Origin: Erysipelotrichaceae bacterium
GTDB taxonomy: Bacteria; Bacillota_I; Bacilli_A; Erysipelotrichales; Erysipelotrichaceae
DNA: 17,526 nt
Assembly: GCA_900759455.1 (NCBI GenBank)
Contig: CAAEVI010000050.1
Location: 1-17,526 of the forward strand
Reading direction: 5' to 3'
Part shown: positions 1 to 5,833 of the stretch, piece by piece
Numbering within the stretch: the stretch's first letter is position 1
Layout: each line of letters opens with the position of its first letter
Made by a program: the position numbers and the translations under genes
The notes under the pieces: generated by a model
Told to the model about the DNA's origin: nothing
The model's input: only the letters and a program-made list of their open reading frames with translations
Databases searched by the model: none

Positions 1-2
1 AG

Positions 3-1028
3 CACTGCAAATGTGTCCGTGAGTTTGCAAGACGCAATGAGATCACCAATTATTTCGAAGTGGGAGAGATGGGTATCGAGCATGCCCTGCTTCCGGAGAA
101 AGGACTTACTGTAGCCGGAGATGTGATCATCGGTGCAGATTCCCATACCTGTACTTACGGTGCTTTGGGAGCATTTTCCACCGGTGTGGGAAGCACGGAT
201 ATGGCGGCCGGCATGGCGATCGGCAAATGCTGGTTCAAGGTACCGGAAGCAATCCGCTTCGTGCTTAAAGGGAAGCTGAAACCTTATGTTAGCGGTAAAG
301 ATGTGATCCTGCACATCATCGGTATGATCGGTGTGGACGGTGCGTTGTATCAGTCCATGGAATTTGTGGGCGAGGGCGTTTCATCCTTGTCGATGGACGA
401 TCGTCTGTGTATCTGCAATATGGCAATTGAGGCAGGAGCGAAAAACGGCATCTTTGAAGTGGATGACACGACCAGAGCCTATGTGAAAGAGAGAGTGCAT
501 CGCGAATTCAGGGAATATCATGCCGATGAAGATGCTGTCTATGCCAAGACATATGAAATCGATCTCGGCGAGATCAGACCGACAATCGCTTTCCCGCATC
601 TGCCGGAAAACACCAGAACGGTAGACGAGATAAAAGAAGATATCAAGATCGATCAGGTCGTGATCGGCAGCTGTACCAACGGCCGCATTTCCGACATGCA
701 GGCAGCGGCGGAAATATTGAAAGGAAAACATATCGCCAAAGGGGTGCGCTGCATCGTCATCCCGGCGACCCAAAGCATTTACAAGGAATGTATCAAGCGC
801 GGCTATATGGATATCTTCATCGATGCCGGCTGTGTCGTTTCCACTCCGACCTGCGGACCTTGTCTGGGCGGTTATATGGGCATCCTGGCAGAAGGGGAAC
901 GCTGTGTTGCCACGACGAACCGTAACTTTGTCGGACGCATGGGACATGTGGATTCGGAAGTTTATCTTGCCAGCCCGTATGTAGCGGCGGCCAGTGCGCT
1001 TGCCGGCGTGATCGCTGCCCCTAAATAA
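3..1028 (+). CDS. leuC: 3-isopropylmalate dehydratase large subunit, 5' end truncated by window
   Basis: This is the large [4Fe-4S] subunit of isopropylmalate isomerase, which with LeuD converts 2-isopropylmalate to 3-isopropylmalate in cytoplasmic leucine synthesis. The frame is open from base 3, reading HKCVREFARRNEITNYFEVG before the first in-frame GTG at 60, so the gene enters from outside the window. About 341 residues are visible, and relatives of this type have about 420, so some 80 N-terminal residues are missing. Visible aconitase-family landmarks are GADSHTCTYGALG (near 138-176), GSCTNGR with a cluster-ligand Cys at 672-674, and TCGPCLGG with ligand Cys codons at 852 and 861. The gene ends with TAA and leuD follows after 16 bases. 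The sequence looks like the compact LeuC type found in Clostridia and Archaea rather than the longer proteobacterial type; that subtype call is inference. Confidence 0.96.
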   Translation, partial: HCKCVREFARRNEITNYFEVGEMGIEHALLPEKGLTVAGDVIIGADSHTCTYGALGAFSTGVGSTDMAAGMAIGKCWFKVPEAIRFVLKGKLKPYVSGKDVILHIIGMIGVDGALYQSMEFVGEGVSSLSMDDRLCICNMAIEAGAKNGIFEVDDTTRAYVKERVHREFREYHADEDAVYAKTYEIDLGEIRPTIAFPHLPENTRTVDEIKEDIKIDQVVIGSCTNGRISDMQAAAEILKGKHIAKGVRCIVIPATQSIYKECIKRGYMDIFIDAGCVVSTPTCGPCLGGYMGILAEGERCVATTNRNFVGRMGHVDSEVYLASPYVAAASALAGVIAAPK

Positions 1029-1044
1029 GAGAAGGAGGAACAAT

Positions 1045-1536
1045 ATGAAAGCAAAAGGACAGACACATATTTATCCGGATAATGTTGATACTGATGTCAT
1101 CATTCCGGCCCGTTATCTGAATACGAGCGATCCTAAGGAACTTGCCAGTCACTGCATGTGCGACATCGATGCCGATTTCGTGAATAAAGTAAAACCGGGC
1201 GATATCATCGTAGCGGGATGGAACTTCGGCTGCGGATCTTCCCGAGAACATGCGCCGATCGCCATCAAGGAAAGCGGCATCAGCTGTGTGATCGCCAAAT
1301 CATTTGCCCGTATCTTTTACCGCAATGCGATCAATATCGGACTGCCGATCCTGGAATGCGAGGCGGCCTGCAATGCCATCACGGCCGGAGACGAGATCGA
1401 AATCGACTTCGACAGCGGACTGATCCACAACCTGAGCCGGAAAGAAACATATCAGGCGGCACCGTTTCCGCCGTTCATTCAAAAAATCATGAAAGACAAC
1501 GGATTGATGAATGCAATCGTTAAGGGGGATTATTAA
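1045..1536 (+). CDS. leuD: 3-isopropylmalate dehydratase small subunit
   Basis: This is the small (swivel-domain) subunit that completes the LeuCD isomerase active site. It has 163 residues, the usual length for the short LeuD type that pairs with compact LeuC. The N-terminus carries NVDTDVIIPARYLNT (residues 13-27), the substrate-specificity region of the family, followed by the strongly conserved GWNFGCGSSREHAP (residues 58-71). The ATG at 1045 is preceded by the strong Shine-Dalgarno site GAAGGAGGAA at 1031-1040. The gene is only 16 bases downstream of leuC and its TAA is one base before the leuB start, so the three genes are clearly one operon. No truncation or missing key residue is seen. 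Confidence 0.97.
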   Translation: MKAKGQTHIYPDNVDTDVIIPARYLNTSDPKELASHCMCDIDADFVNKVKPGDIIVAGWNFGCGSSREHAPIAIKESGISCVIAKSFARIFYRNAINIGLPILECEAACNAITAGDEIEIDFDSGLIHNLSRKETYQAAPFPPFIQKIMKDNGLMNAIVKGDY

Positions 1537-1537
1537 T

Positions 1538-2626
1538 ATGGAAAAACGCATCGCACTGATCGAAGGGGACGGCATCGGTCCGGAAATCATGGCCGAGGCC
1601 GTAAAGGTGCTTCGATGTATCGAAGAACTTTATCATCATCATTTTACGTATGCGCCGGTCTGTGCAGGGGGATGCGCAATTGACCGTTATCAGACATCAT
1701 TGCCTAAGGAAAGCCTGCAGACTTGCTTAGAAAGCGATTCTGTGCTGCTGGCGGCTGTCGGCGGTCCGAAATGGGATAATGTGGACCCTTCCATCCGTCC
1801 GGAGAAAGCTTTGCTGAGCATCCGCAAGGAACTCGGTCTTTATGCCAATCTGCGCCCGGCAAAGATCTTCCCGCAGCTGAAGCATGCATCGCCGCTGAAG
1901 GAGGAAATTGTTGAAAAAGGCATTGATTTCATGGTTGTCCGTGAACTGATCGGCGGTGTCTATTTCGGTGAAAAGAAAACAGAAGAGCGAAACGGGGAAC
2001 GCTATGCCAGCGATACGATGTGCTACAGTGAGCACGAGATCCGCCGTATTGCGCATACGGCCTTTCAGACGGCCCGTAAGCGCAACGGCCGCGTCATTTC
2101 CATCGATAAGGCCAATGTGCTGGATTCCAGCCGCTTATGGCGCAAGATCGTCCATGAAGTGGCACAGGAATACCCGGATGTGACATGTGCGGATATGCTG
2201 GTGGACAATGCCGCCATGCAGATCGTAAAAGATCCTTCCCAGTTTGATGTGATCGTGACGGAAAATATGTTCGGCGACATCCTCAGCGATGAGGCGAGCA
2301 TGATTACCGGCAGCATCGGACTGATCCCGAGTGCGTCACTGGGCGAGGGAAAACGCGGCATGTATGAACCGATCCACGGATCGGCACCGGACATTGCCGG
2401 CAAAAATATCGCCAATCCGATCGGCATGATCCTCTCCGCTGCCATGATGCTGAAATATGCGTTTGATCTGGATGAAGAGCAGCAGCTGATCGAACAGGCG
2501 GTCGAAAAGGTCCTTGATGAAGGATATCGCTGCAGCGATATCATGGAAGAGGGAGCCGTAAAGCTGACCTGCAGCGAGATGGGGGATCAGATTATCGCGG
2601 CAATGCGAACGATTTATCATGAATAA
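1538..2626 (+). CDS. leuB: 3-isopropylmalate dehydrogenase
   Basis: This NAD-dependent enzyme oxidises and decarboxylates 3-isopropylmalate to 2-ketoisocaproate. The product has 362 residues, normal for the family. Visible landmarks are GDGIGPE near the N-terminus, KELGLYANLRP, ELIGGVYFGE with the catalytic Tyr142, DKANVL with the catalytic Lys191, the metal-binding Asp223, Asp247 and Asp251 (in VDNAAM and FGDILSDEAS), and GSAPDIAGKNIANP for NAD binding. The ATG at 1538 is chosen because AAGGGGGAT at 1522-1529 is correctly spaced; an in-frame ATG at 1511 would lie inside leuD and lacks a ribosome binding site. The gene is the last of the leu operon, and a terminator follows eight bases after its stop. 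The order C-D-B differs from the leuABCD order of Bacillus. Confidence 0.97.
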   Translation: MEKRIALIEGDGIGPEIMAEAVKVLRCIEELYHHHFTYAPVCAGGCAIDRYQTSLPKESLQTCLESDSVLLAAVGGPKWDNVDPSIRPEKALLSIRKELGLYANLRPAKIFPQLKHASPLKEEIVEKGIDFMVVRELIGGVYFGEKKTEERNGERYASDTMCYSEHEIRRIAHTAFQTARKRNGRVISIDKANVLDSSRLWRKIVHEVAQEYPDVTCADMLVDNAAMQIVKDPSQFDVIVTENMFGDILSDEASMITGSIGLIPSASLGEGKRGMYEPIHGSAPDIAGKNIANPIGMILSAAMMLKYAFDLDEEQQLIEQAVEKVLDEGYRCSDIMEEGAVKLTCSEMGDQIIAAMRTIYHE

Positions 2627-2633
2627 TCCAAGG

Positions 2634-2670
2634 AAAGGCCGTATTTAAAGGGGGATACGGTCTTTTTTTT
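2634..2670 (+). terminator. Rho-independent terminator of the leu operon
   Basis: Arm GGCCGTAT (2637-2644) pairs with ATACGGTC (2655-2662), 8 bp with one G-U, around a 10-base loop. The helix can be extended by AAA (2634-2636) with the first bases of an eight-T run at 2663-2670. It lies just after leuB and separates it from the ribosomal protein cluster. Confidence 0.93.
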
Positions 2671-2710
2671 CATAAAATGCCGAAGATGTGAAATTATTTT
2701 GTTCATCTGC

Positions 2711-2739
2711 TTGCTTTTCCGATAAAAAAGCTGTAAAAT
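2711..2739 (+). promoter_or_regulatory. Sigma-A type promoter for rplK-rplA
   Basis: The -35 hexamer TTGCTT (2711-2716) and the -10 hexamer TAAAAT (2734-2739) are separated by 17 bases. The start point should be near 2745-2748. Its position right after the leu terminator supports independent transcription of rplKA. Confidence 0.75.
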
Positions 2740-2745
2740 ACAAGG

Positions 2746-2801
2746 GCTGTGTGTAAACAGCATGCGTGGGAGGACGTGCAACCGTTCGTCAACCACTGCA
2801 T
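2746..2801 (+). promoter_or_regulatory. rplK leader with L1-binding-site-like hairpin
   Basis: A small hairpin (GCTGT 2746-2750 with ACAGC 2757-2761) is followed by a longer structured element. ATGCGTGG (2762-2769) pairs with CCACTGCAT (2793-2801) with one bulged T. Then comes an asymmetric internal loop (GAG 2770-2772 opposite AA 2791-2792), and GACG (2773-2776) pairs with CGTC (2787-2790). The GTGGGAGG strand opposite ACCAC resembles helix 77 of 23S rRNA, the L1 site, which is mimicked in the leaders of L11-L1 mRNAs. Feedback repression by L1 of its own operon is the expected role. The pairing is visible in the sequence; the L1 assignment is by resemblance. Confidence 0.7.
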
Positions 2802-2815
2802 AAGACATAAATTAT

Positions 2816-2825
2816 AGGAGGTGTG
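2816..2825 (+). promoter_or_regulatory. Ribosome binding site of rplK
   Basis: AGGAGGTGTG lies 8 bases (counted from AGGAGG) before the GTG at 2830. This decides the start in favour of 2830 rather than the in-frame GTG at 2821, which would lie within the Shine-Dalgarno sequence itself. Confidence 0.85.
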
Positions 2826-2829
2826 TCTT

Positions 2830-3249
2830 GTGAGCAAAAAAGTTGCAAAAATCTGTAAACTGCAGTTCCCTGCAGGCGGAGCTAGACCGGGACCGGCCCT
2901 GGCTTCTGCTGGAATCAACATGCCGCAGTTCTGTACAGCATTCAATGATGCTACAAAGGACCGTGCAGGTGATATGGTTCCAGTTATCATCACTGCATAC
3001 GAAGACAAATCATTTGATTTCGTATTGAAAACGACACCGGCTGCTATTCTGCTGAAGAAAGCTGCCAAGATCCAGAAGGCAAGCAGCAATCAGAAAGAAA
3101 TCGCAGGTACGATCACTGTCGATCAGCTGAAAGAAATCGCTGAATACAAAATGCCGGATCTGAATGCAAACGATGTTGAGGCTGCAATGCGTATTGTCGC
3201 TGGTACAGCACGCAACATGGGTATCAAGATCGACGGCTTCGAAATGTAA
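2830..3249 (+). CDS. rplK: 50S ribosomal protein L11, with shortened proline-rich loop
   Basis: L11 binds the GTPase-associated centre of 23S rRNA (helices 43/44) at the base of the stalk and takes part in factor binding and the stringent response. The product has 139 residues from a GTG start and matches L11 throughout: VAKICKLQFPAGG at the N-terminus, ITAYEDKSFDFVLKT, then PAAILLKKAA and the C-terminal rRNA-binding domain with MPDLNANDVEAAMRIVAGTA. The oddity is at residues 14-24, PAGGARPGPAL. The family reads approximately PAGxAxPAPPVGPALG here, so about four residues including the PPV of the proline-rich loop are missing. There is also Thr-Pro instead of Pro-Pro before AAILLKK, and about one residue fewer in the interdomain region. 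The frame is intact, so this is not a pseudogene. rplA follows after 20 bases in the same transcript. Confidence 0.95.
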   Translation: MSKKVAKICKLQFPAGGARPGPALASAGINMPQFCTAFNDATKDRAGDMVPVIITAYEDKSFDFVLKTTPAAILLKKAAKIQKASSNQKEIAGTITVDQLKEIAEYKMPDLNANDVEAAMRIVAGTARNMGIKIDGFEM

Positions 3250-3269
3250 GAAAGGACGAGTGGACGAAT

Positions 3270-3956
3270 ATGGCAAAAGTAGGAAAGAAATACGCTGAAG
3301 CTGCAAAATTGGTTGACCGTTCTAAGGCTTACACAATCGAAGAAGCAGTTGCTTTGGCAAAACAGACAAGTACAGTTAAATTTGATGCTTCTGTAGAAGT
3401 ATCATTCCGTCTGAACGTGGATCCACGTCATGCTGACCAGCAGATCCGCGGTGCGATGGTCCTGCCAAACGGTACAGGTAAATCACAGAAGGTTTGTGTT
3501 ATTACACAGGGTGCGAAAGAGCAGGAAGCAAAAGATGCTGGTGCTGATTATGTCGGTGGCAGCGAACTGTTGGATCAGATCTCTAAAGGATGGTTTGATT
3601 TCGACGTTATCGTAGCGACTCCGGATATGATGGGTCAGCTCGGTAAACTGGGTCGTTTGTTAGGCCCTAAGGGATTGATGCCAAACCCTAAAACAGGTAC
3701 AGTTACAATGGATGTTGCGAAAGCAATCGAAGACATCAAAAAAGGTAAAGTTGAGTACCGTGTAGACAAAGAAGGAAACATCAACCTGATGATCGGTAAA
3801 ACAAGCTTTGAAGATCAGGCACTGGTTGAAAACTTCAAGGCAATCTACGGAACAATCGCAAAGGCTCGTCCGGCTGCAGTTAAAGGAACTTACATCAAGA
3901 ACCTTGTACTGAGCACAACGATGGGTCCTGGCATCCATGTTGCAGTAGAAAAGTAA
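3270..3956 (+). CDS. rplA: 50S ribosomal protein L1
   Basis: L1 forms the mobile L1 stalk that helps release tRNA from the E site, and it is the translational repressor of the L11-L1 operon in well-studied bacteria. The 228-residue product has the normal length and all family landmarks, including KKYAEAAKLVDRSKAYTIEEA at the N-terminus (first residues of that segment), LNVDPRHADQQIRG, GLMPNPKTGTVT around residues 138-149 and the C-terminal STTMGPGIHV. The ATG at 3270 follows rplK by 20 bases; the best upstream purine block, AAAGGA at 3251-3256, is somewhat far away, with a weaker TGGA closer. Its stop codon is directly abutted by the -35 box of the next promoter. An L1-site-like element precedes rplK, consistent with autogenous control of this pair. 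Confidence 0.98.
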   Translation: MAKVGKKYAEAAKLVDRSKAYTIEEAVALAKQTSTVKFDASVEVSFRLNVDPRHADQQIRGAMVLPNGTGKSQKVCVITQGAKEQEAKDAGADYVGGSELLDQISKGWFDFDVIVATPDMMGQLGKLGRLLGPKGLMPNPKTGTVTMDVAKAIEDIKKGKVEYRVDKEGNINLMIGKTSFEDQALVENFKAIYGTIAKARPAAVKGTYIKNLVLSTTMGPGIHVAVEK

Positions 3957-3984
3957 TTGACATTTCGTTGATTAATGTTACAAT
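3957..3984 (+). promoter_or_regulatory. Strong promoter for rplJ-rplL, abutting the rplA stop
   Basis: A perfect -35 TTGACA (3957-3962) starts on the base after the rplA TAA. Sixteen bases later comes the -10 TACAAT (3979-3984), preceded by an extended -10 TG at 3976-3977. The start should be near 3991, just before the L10 leader. Confidence 0.88.
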
Positions 3985-4002
3985 AAATTAGCTATCAATA
4001 TA

Positions 4003-4100
4003 CCAAAGACAGTAACGGCAGAAATGCTTAATCATGTTACCGAGGTAGGAAGAGAAAAAGAACTTTCAACCCGCAGACTGTCTTGGTGTGCGGGTTTTAT
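4003..4100 (+). promoter_or_regulatory. L10 leader with terminator-like hairpin
   Basis: The segment holds the hallmark L10-leader sequence CCAAAGACAG (4003-4012). A helix follows, GTAAC (4012-4016) with GTTAC (4036-4040), and then CGAGGTAGGAAGAGAAAAAG. This is the site bound by the L10(L12) complex in Firmicutes. Downstream AACCCGCA (4068-4075) pairs perfectly with TGCGGGTT (4089-4096), followed by a short TTTTAT, which looks like an intrinsic attenuator. The loop of that hairpin, ACTGTCTTGG (4077-4086), is complementary to 4003-4013 with a single bulged A, so the leader can instead close into one large domain. Regulation of rplJL by its own product through these alternatives is the expected role. 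Confidence 0.88.
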
Positions 4101-4143
4101 AACTCTTGCGGTATATTTGATATAAAAACAGGAGGTGTAGGAA

Positions 4144-4653
4144 ATGAATCAGGCAATCATCGATGCAAAAAAAGCACTCGTTAGTGAAATTGCAGATAAG
4201 ATGAAAAATGCTGAGTCAGCTGTTGTTGTTGAGTATCGCGGCTTGACAGTAGCAGAAATGACAGAGCTGCGCCGTAACCTGCGTGCCGAGGATGTTGAAT
4301 TCAAGGTGTACAAGAATGCGATGGCACAGCGTGCTGCTGAAAGCATTGGCGCTGGCGGACTGAAGGAAGTACTGGTAGGTCCAAACGCAATTGCATTTGG
4401 TAAAGACGCAGTAGCACCTGCACGTGTGCTTGCGAAATTCGCAAAAACACATGAGGCTCTGGTGCTGAAAAGCGGTATCGTCGAAGGTAATGTTGTCGGA
4501 GTTGAGACAATCCAGAAACTGTCTTCACTGCCGAACAAAGATGGCATGATCTCAATGTTCTTGGGATGCTTGCAATCACCAGTCATCAAATTTGCTTGCG
4601 CTGTTAAAGCAGTTGCAGAAAGCAAAGAAGGTTCAGCTGAGGCAGCTGAATAA
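4144..4653 (+). CDS. rplJ: 50S ribosomal protein L10 (stalk base)
   Basis: L10 anchors L7/L12 dimers to the ribosome and regulates its own mRNA. The product has 169 residues, typical for the family. The N-terminal rRNA-binding domain shows SAVVVEYRGLTVAEMTELR and the EFKVYKNAMAQRAAE segment, with LVGPNAIAF in the middle. The C-terminal helical part, which normally binds L12 dimers, ends in SKEGSAEAAE. Translation starts at ATG 4144 behind a very strong AGGAGGTG site (4130-4137). The gene lies downstream of the L10 leader, so expression is probably controlled by that RNA. rplL follows 28 bases later. Confidence 0.97.
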   Translation: MNQAIIDAKKALVSEIADKMKNAESAVVVEYRGLTVAEMTELRRNLRAEDVEFKVYKNAMAQRAAESIGAGGLKEVLVGPNAIAFGKDAVAPARVLAKFAKTHEALVLKSGIVEGNVVGVETIQKLSSLPNKDGMISMFLGCLQSPVIKFACAVKAVAESKEGSAEAAE

Positions 4654-4681
4654 TTAAAAGAACTATAGGAGGATAACGAAC

Positions 4682-5053
4682 ATGGCAAAATTAACACATG
4701 AGGATATCTTAGCTTATCTTGAGGAAGCTACAATTCTTGAACTGAACGACTTAGTAAGTGCAATCGAAGAAAAATTCGGCGTAACAGCTGCTGCACCGGT
4801 TGCTGCTGCACCTGCTGCTGAAGCTGCTGAAGCTGCTGGACCAAGCGAAGTAACTGTAACTCTGACTGATGTTGGTGGAACAAAAGTTGCTGTTATCAAG
4901 GCAGTACGTGAGATCACTGGTTTAGGTCTGGTTGACGCTAAGGGTCTGGTTGACAAAGCTCCAAGCGTAATCAAGGAAAACATCAAACCAGAAGAAGCAG
5001 AAGAAATCAAGAAGAAACTGATGGACGCTGGTGCTTCTGTAGAAATCAAGTAA
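4682..5053 (+). CDS. rplL: 50S ribosomal protein L7/L12
   Basis: This is the multicopy stalk protein that recruits and stimulates translational GTPases. Its 123 residues show the standard three parts: an N-terminal dimerisation domain that also binds L10 (about 1-34, with ATILELNDLVSAIEEKFGV), an Ala-rich flexible hinge (35-53), and a globular C-terminal domain (54-123) with KVAVIKAVREITGLGL and EEIKKKLMDAGASVEIK. ATG 4682 follows the AGGAGG at about 4667-4672. The gene forms a transcription unit with rplJ. The hinge is encoded by a GCT-rich repetitive stretch (4787-4840). Confidence 0.98.
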   Translation: MAKLTHEDILAYLEEATILELNDLVSAIEEKFGVTAAAPVAAAPAAEAAEAAGPSEVTVTLTDVGGTKVAVIKAVREITGLGLVDAKGLVDKAPSVIKENIKPEEAEEIKKKLMDAGASVEIK

Positions 5054-5083
5054 TTTCACAGTTGATCCTGATGAATGAATAAT

Positions 5084-5102
5084 ACGAAAGCGTGGCTTTC
5101 GT
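5084..5102 (+). promoter_or_regulatory. Perfect hairpin between rplL and ybxB (no T-tail)
   Basis: ACGAAAGC (5084-5091) pairs perfectly with GCTTTCGT (5095-5102) around the 3-base loop GTG. No T-run follows, so it is not a standard terminator. An RNA 3'-end stabiliser or processing site between stalk and polymerase messages would fit, as in other bacteria where this junction is processed. That role is inference. Confidence 0.6.
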
Positions 5103-5125
5103 TCACTAAAAGGACGGTGATCGTT

Positions 5126-5743
5126 ATGAATCATTATTTCACAGATAATCGTCATTTAGCACAAAACCGGAAAGAAATCACTTTCCGGTTTTCGTGTTTT
5201 ACCTGCCGTTTTATTACAGACAACGGCGTCTTCTGTAAAGACTATGTTGACTATGGTTCGCAGGAGCTGTTAAAGGCGATCGAAAAACAGGGAGAAATGG
5301 GCAGCCGTGTGCTGGATCTGGGCTGCGGCTACGGTGTGATCGGTATCGTCTTGAAAAAAATGTATCCCGACAGCAGGCTGACACTGGCCGAGATCAATCC
5401 GCGTTCCCTGCAGCTGGCAGAGGAAAATGCAAAGCTGAACGGTGCGGAAGTAGAGTGCGTGCATTCGGATGTATATTCAGGAGTGGAAGGGAATACTTTT
5501 ACTGATATCGTCACCAATCCGCCGATCCGGGCGGGAAAGGAAATTGTGCACCGCATGTTCGAAGAAGGATATGAACATCTGGAGGACAACGGAAGACTCT
5601 GGGTGGTCATCCGCAAACAACAGGGAGCTTCCAGCGCAAAGAAGAAGATAGAAGAAGTGTTTGGCAACTGTGAGATTTTACAGAAGTCAAAAGGATATTA
5701 TATTCTTTTCGCACGAAAACTTGACAAATTGACAAGTGATTGA
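5126..5743 (+). CDS. ybxB: RsmC-like class I SAM-dependent methyltransferase (YbxB family)
   Basis: The product is a 205-residue relative of Bacillus YbxB, which occupies the same place between rplL and rpoB and resembles the catalytic half of RsmC, the 16S rRNA m2G methyltransferase. Visible are the family N-terminus (SGVF-like segment TDNGVFCKDYVDYGS), SAM-binding motif I VLDLGCGYG (residues 62-70), an acidic motif II (LAEINPRS), and the catalytic NPPI (131-134). The start at 5126 is chosen because AAAGGACGGTG precedes it and because an earlier in-frame ATG at 5075 would place the 5084-5102 hairpin inside the gene. The exact substrate cannot be told from sequence. Codons 13-22 also encode a terminator-like hairpin, and the last codons carry the -35 box of the rpoB promoter. 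Confidence 0.9.
   Translation: MNHYFTDNRHLAQNRKEITFRFSCFTCRFITDNGVFCKDYVDYGSQELLKAIEKQGEMGSRVLDLGCGYGVIGIVLKKMYPDSRLTLAEINPRSLQLAEENAKLNGAEVECVHSDVYSGVEGNTFTDIVTNPPIRAGKEIVHRMFEEGYEHLEDNGRLWVVIRKQQGASSAKKKIEEVFGNCEILQKSKGYYILFARKLDKLTSD
5163..5200 (+). terminator. Terminator-like hairpin inside the 5' part of ybxB
   Basis: AAAACCGGAAAG (5163-5174) pairs perfectly over 12 bp with CTTTCCGGTTTT (5181-5192) around the six-base loop AAATCA, followed by CGTGTTTT. The GC-rich core directly followed by TTTT gives it the form of an intrinsic terminator, although the U-tract is interrupted. It lies about 110 bases past the rplL stop and within conserved codons of ybxB. A partial terminator lowering polymerase-subunit transcription relative to the stalk proteins is the inferred role. 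Confidence 0.65.
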
Positions 5744-5749
5744 TATTAT
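5721..5749 (+). promoter_or_regulatory. Promoter for rpoB-rpoC at the end of ybxB
   Basis: A perfect -35 TTGACA (5721-5726) lies in the last codons of ybxB, and a -10 TATTAT (5744-5749) follows the stop codon with a 17-base spacer. A second TTGACA (5729-5734) and a TATAAT (5747-5752) overlap the site but are 12 or 20 bases from possible partners. The start should be near 5756, giving rpoB an untranslated leader of about 77 bases in which no clear structure is seen. Confidence 0.75.
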
Positions 5750-5820
5750 AATAAATTGCAAAATACTAGAATGATAGAATGGCTTCATTTTCTCATTTTA
5801 GTTGAAAAATATATAAAAGA

Positions 5821-5825
5821 AAGGA
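5821..5825 (+). promoter_or_regulatory. Ribosome binding site of rpoB
   Basis: AAGGA lies 8 bases before ATG 5834. The in-frame ATG at 5825 overlaps the site itself, and the TTG at 5756 would sit at the transcription start, so 5834 is preferred. Confidence 0.75.
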
Positions 5826-5833
5826 TGGCGTAC

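Noticed and set aside
2869..2895. L11 loop deletion as a frameshift or pseudogene
   Set aside because: The frame is intact to the normal C-terminus and all other conserved blocks are present, so a real in-frame deletion is more likely.
4787..4840. GCT-rich repetitive run as a DNA repeat of interest
   Set aside because: It encodes the ordinary Ala-rich hinge of L7/L12.
5092..5102. Hairpin after rplL as a classical terminator
   Set aside because: No T-run follows the stem, so intrinsic termination there is unlikely.
5075..5125. Earlier in-frame ATG start for ybxB
   Set aside because: No proper Shine-Dalgarno site, no similarity to the family N-terminus in the extra residues, and the perfect hairpin 5084-5102 would be in the coding sequence; 5126 has a good site.
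5756..5833. Upstream TTG start giving RpoB 26 extra residues
   Set aside because: It coincides with the predicted transcription start and the extra residues do not resemble RpoB; ATG 5834 has a well-spaced AAGGA and matches family N-termini.
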